From Mytilinidion resinicola (Eukaryota; Ascomycota; Dothideomycetes; Mytilinidiales; Mytilinidiaceae), in contig NW_022985445.1 of NCBI RefSeq assembly GCF_010093595.1, positions 713,106 through 777,105 of the forward strand: a stretch of DNA of 64,000 bases, in the 5' to 3' direction. The position numbers and the translations under genes were made by a program. Positions 62,149 through 64,000 of the stretch are shown here, in pieces; the stretch's first letter is position 1, and each line of letters begins with the position of its first letter. A model generated the notes under the pieces. It saw nothing but the letters and a program-made list of their open reading frames with translations. It was not told where the DNA came from and ran no database searches.

Positions 62149-64000
62149 CTAATACCTAAACGCCACAATCCCCGCCCTTTCAGGATCCAACTTCCCCAGA
62201 ACCGTCTTATCCACCCTATCCAGCGCCAGCGCTCCATTGATAACCAGACTCACGCTCCGCCCCAGCCCCTCGACGTACTTCTCCCGCACCTCGGGCCGCA
62301 AATGCTCCATACTTACGATGCTATCCAGCCACTCGCAGACCTGCTCGTGGTGCGCGTCCGCGCTGTAGCCCCCGCCGGGCGCGTACTGCCCCATGCGCAT
62401 CTGGGAAAGCGTCCAGGGCGACCAGGCGACGATGGGCGCGCGCGCGGTGACGGGGAGCACGATGGCCGGGCAGCCGTCGAGGATGTGGAAGATAATGGTG
62501 CCACAGCCGGGTCGGCGCGAGGTCGACCACATGTTGGCGCGGTAGGGGGAGATGCCGGTGAAGAGGAGGACGAGGCGGTTGGTACGGAGGTCGTGCGAGG
62601 GGTCGGGGTCGCAGAGGGAGAGGACGTGGGCGGATTCGGCGACGAGCTTGTGGGCCATGGCGTAGTCGGCTGCGAGGGGGTTAGTTAGGGGAATGAGATT
62701 TGGGAAAAAGGGGGTGGTGAGAGAGTATGCATATGTATCCGTCCCGAAACCGAAAAGAAAAATGGGTACGAACCACCAACGAACGGTCCGAAGAATTGGG
62801 CAATTGCAAAGTCATTGCAGCGAGGAATAGAAGGAGTCCGGGCACTCGCAAAGAGATATGGACAGAACCATCCCTTTTCGCAAGCCTGCGTGTTCTTTGC
62901 TGGATAGATGCCCGCAAAACGTAGATCTGCATCTACACCCATAAGCTTGTGTTTGATGCCCACCTGCATACTCTTGACTGTCGTTGTCTGGATCATCTTC
63001 TCTTCCTCTGGTAGCATATGTTCTAATATGCCCTTGTCGAGTGCTTGCTCTATAATCTGGAACATGCCGTATTTGATTATAGCGCTCCCTACTATGACGC
63101 CGGCACCACTTGAGACGATCTCGGCGACGAAGCTGTCGGCACCAAATAGGCCAGTTACAAGGCCATCGGCCCCATCAACAAGGGGTGCACCAACAAAAGC
63201 AAAGGTCGTAAAGAGCACGGCATCTCGGTACCGAACATTTGGCAGAGTGACCGGGTTGTTGTCGCCCCAAGGAGAAAGGGCCTTTGGCATTTTTAAGGCC
63301 GTAGTGGCGGTTTGGACGGAGGAACGCGCGACTCGGCCAACAAGAGTATCTCCGAAGAATCGCTGCACTTTTCCAGTCTTCTTTTCATCTTGAGCGCCAG
63401 GGGGCGACATCTGACCTGGTTGGCCGGGAATCTGCGGTTTGCTCGCAGAAGAAGAACTGAATAGTCCACCTGGAGTCGTTTGAACAAAAGACGGTTGCGG
63501 CTGCATAGGTTGCATCATCGGCGGCTGGGCAAATTGTTGTTGAGGCTGCATCATCTGCTGCTGGGGTATCATTTGCTGCTGGGGCATCATTTGCTGAGCT
63601 TGCTGTTGGATAGCTTGGAGCTTCTCCGGAGGCATGTTCTGAACGATCTTTTGAAGCTGTTGCTGCTGATCGGGAGTCATATTTGGAGGATACTGCATAG
63701 GTTGCTGATGGAATCCTGGCTGCATCAACTGGGGAGCTGCGGTCATGGGCTGGAACTGCTGCTGAGGGGCTCCCATGGGCTGGAATTGTTGCGGCGCCGC
63801 CATTCCGGATTGCTGTTGTGTCTGCGGGACATATTCATGTTTTTCTGGTGGATACGACGGCTGCTGAGGCTGTTGTGGTTGCTGTTGCATCGGGGATTGG
63901 ATGTACGTGGGTTGGGGCTGTCCCATGGCGGGTGTTTGGGTCGTGGAGTAGCCTTGAGGAGCTGATTCGTATGGCGGGGGCGCCGAATTCTGGTCAAACT
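62149..64000 (-). CDS. Gln/Pro-rich conserved fungal protein, 5' end beyond the window
   Basis: Exons 62774 to beyond 64000 and 62149-62669, joined across a 104-nt intron in phase. The visible N-terminal part is a Gln/Pro/Met-rich tract with a PPPYES motif (a PPxY WW-domain ligand). The frame is open to the window edge, so the ATG at 63926 is probably internal. A conserved-looking globular part follows: RFFGDTLVGRVARSSVQTAT, VTLPNVRYRDAVLFTTFAFV, VSSGAGVIVGSAIIKYGMFQ, KHKLMGVDADLRFAGIYPA. Exon 2 continues ADYAMAHKLVAESAHVLSL and TGISPYRANMWSTSRRPGCG. Some stretches are hydrophobic enough to be membrane-associated, but this is not certain. I do not recognise a named family. The intron donor is GTTCGT. 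Confidence 0.7.

Overview
This window is nuclear DNA of a filamentous ascomycete (Pezizomycotina). Genes carry many short spliceosomal introns (mostly 45-110 nt, GTRNGT donors, CTAAC/CTGAC branch sites). The recognisable proteins are fungal or general eukaryotic: Ste24, HIS1, RPS28, telomerase reverse transcriptase, Set1, lumazine synthase, GFA1 and a Net1/Dnt1-like nucleolar protein. I cannot name the genus from sequence alone. Exon coordinates come from splice signals, phase and remembered family conservation. In every gene modelled as intact, the joined exons keep one open frame.

Layout. 1-6.8 kb is a compact housekeeping block: end of STE24, RNA polymerase I subunit A14, mitochondrial ribosomal protein bL34m, a xylose-reductase-type aldo-keto reductase, HIS1 and RPS28. 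6.8-17.2 kb is an accessory island. It holds a degenerate tandem array (period near 160 bp), three diverged paralogues of a family I do not recognise (here called C, A and B), a dispersed palindromic repeat beside A and B, and an 86-bp MITE-like element. All three paralogues carry apparent inactivating lesions. 17.4-38.5 kb is again ordinary: a large Net1/Dnt1-like protein with an unexpected Zn2Cys6-like motif and an AT-hook, a DH-BAR RhoGEF, TERT (divergent from the RhoGEF), and a TBC-domain RabGAP.

38.5-48 kb is gene-poor except for a seven-exon gene joining a Bergerat-fold (Hsp90/sacsin-like) ATPase to a C-terminal NOV/DUF3883 nuclease-like domain. 48-57.2 kb holds SET1, RIB4 and GFA1, all on the minus strand. 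A second tandem repeat family with a period near 160 bp lies at 46.9-47.3 kb and, in inverted orientation, at 58.55-59.5 kb, so it brackets this block. The window ends with an intronless RRM-like protein, a second copy of the 86-bp element, and the 3' part of a Gln/Pro-rich conserved fungal protein that runs off the right edge.

The genes are mostly independent housekeeping functions: histidine, riboflavin and hexosamine synthesis, ribosomes, chromatin, telomere, and GTPase control. The two parts most likely to be undescribed are the three-paralogue island with its repeats (6.9-17.1 kb) and the ATPase-NOV gene (40.8-46.3 kb).
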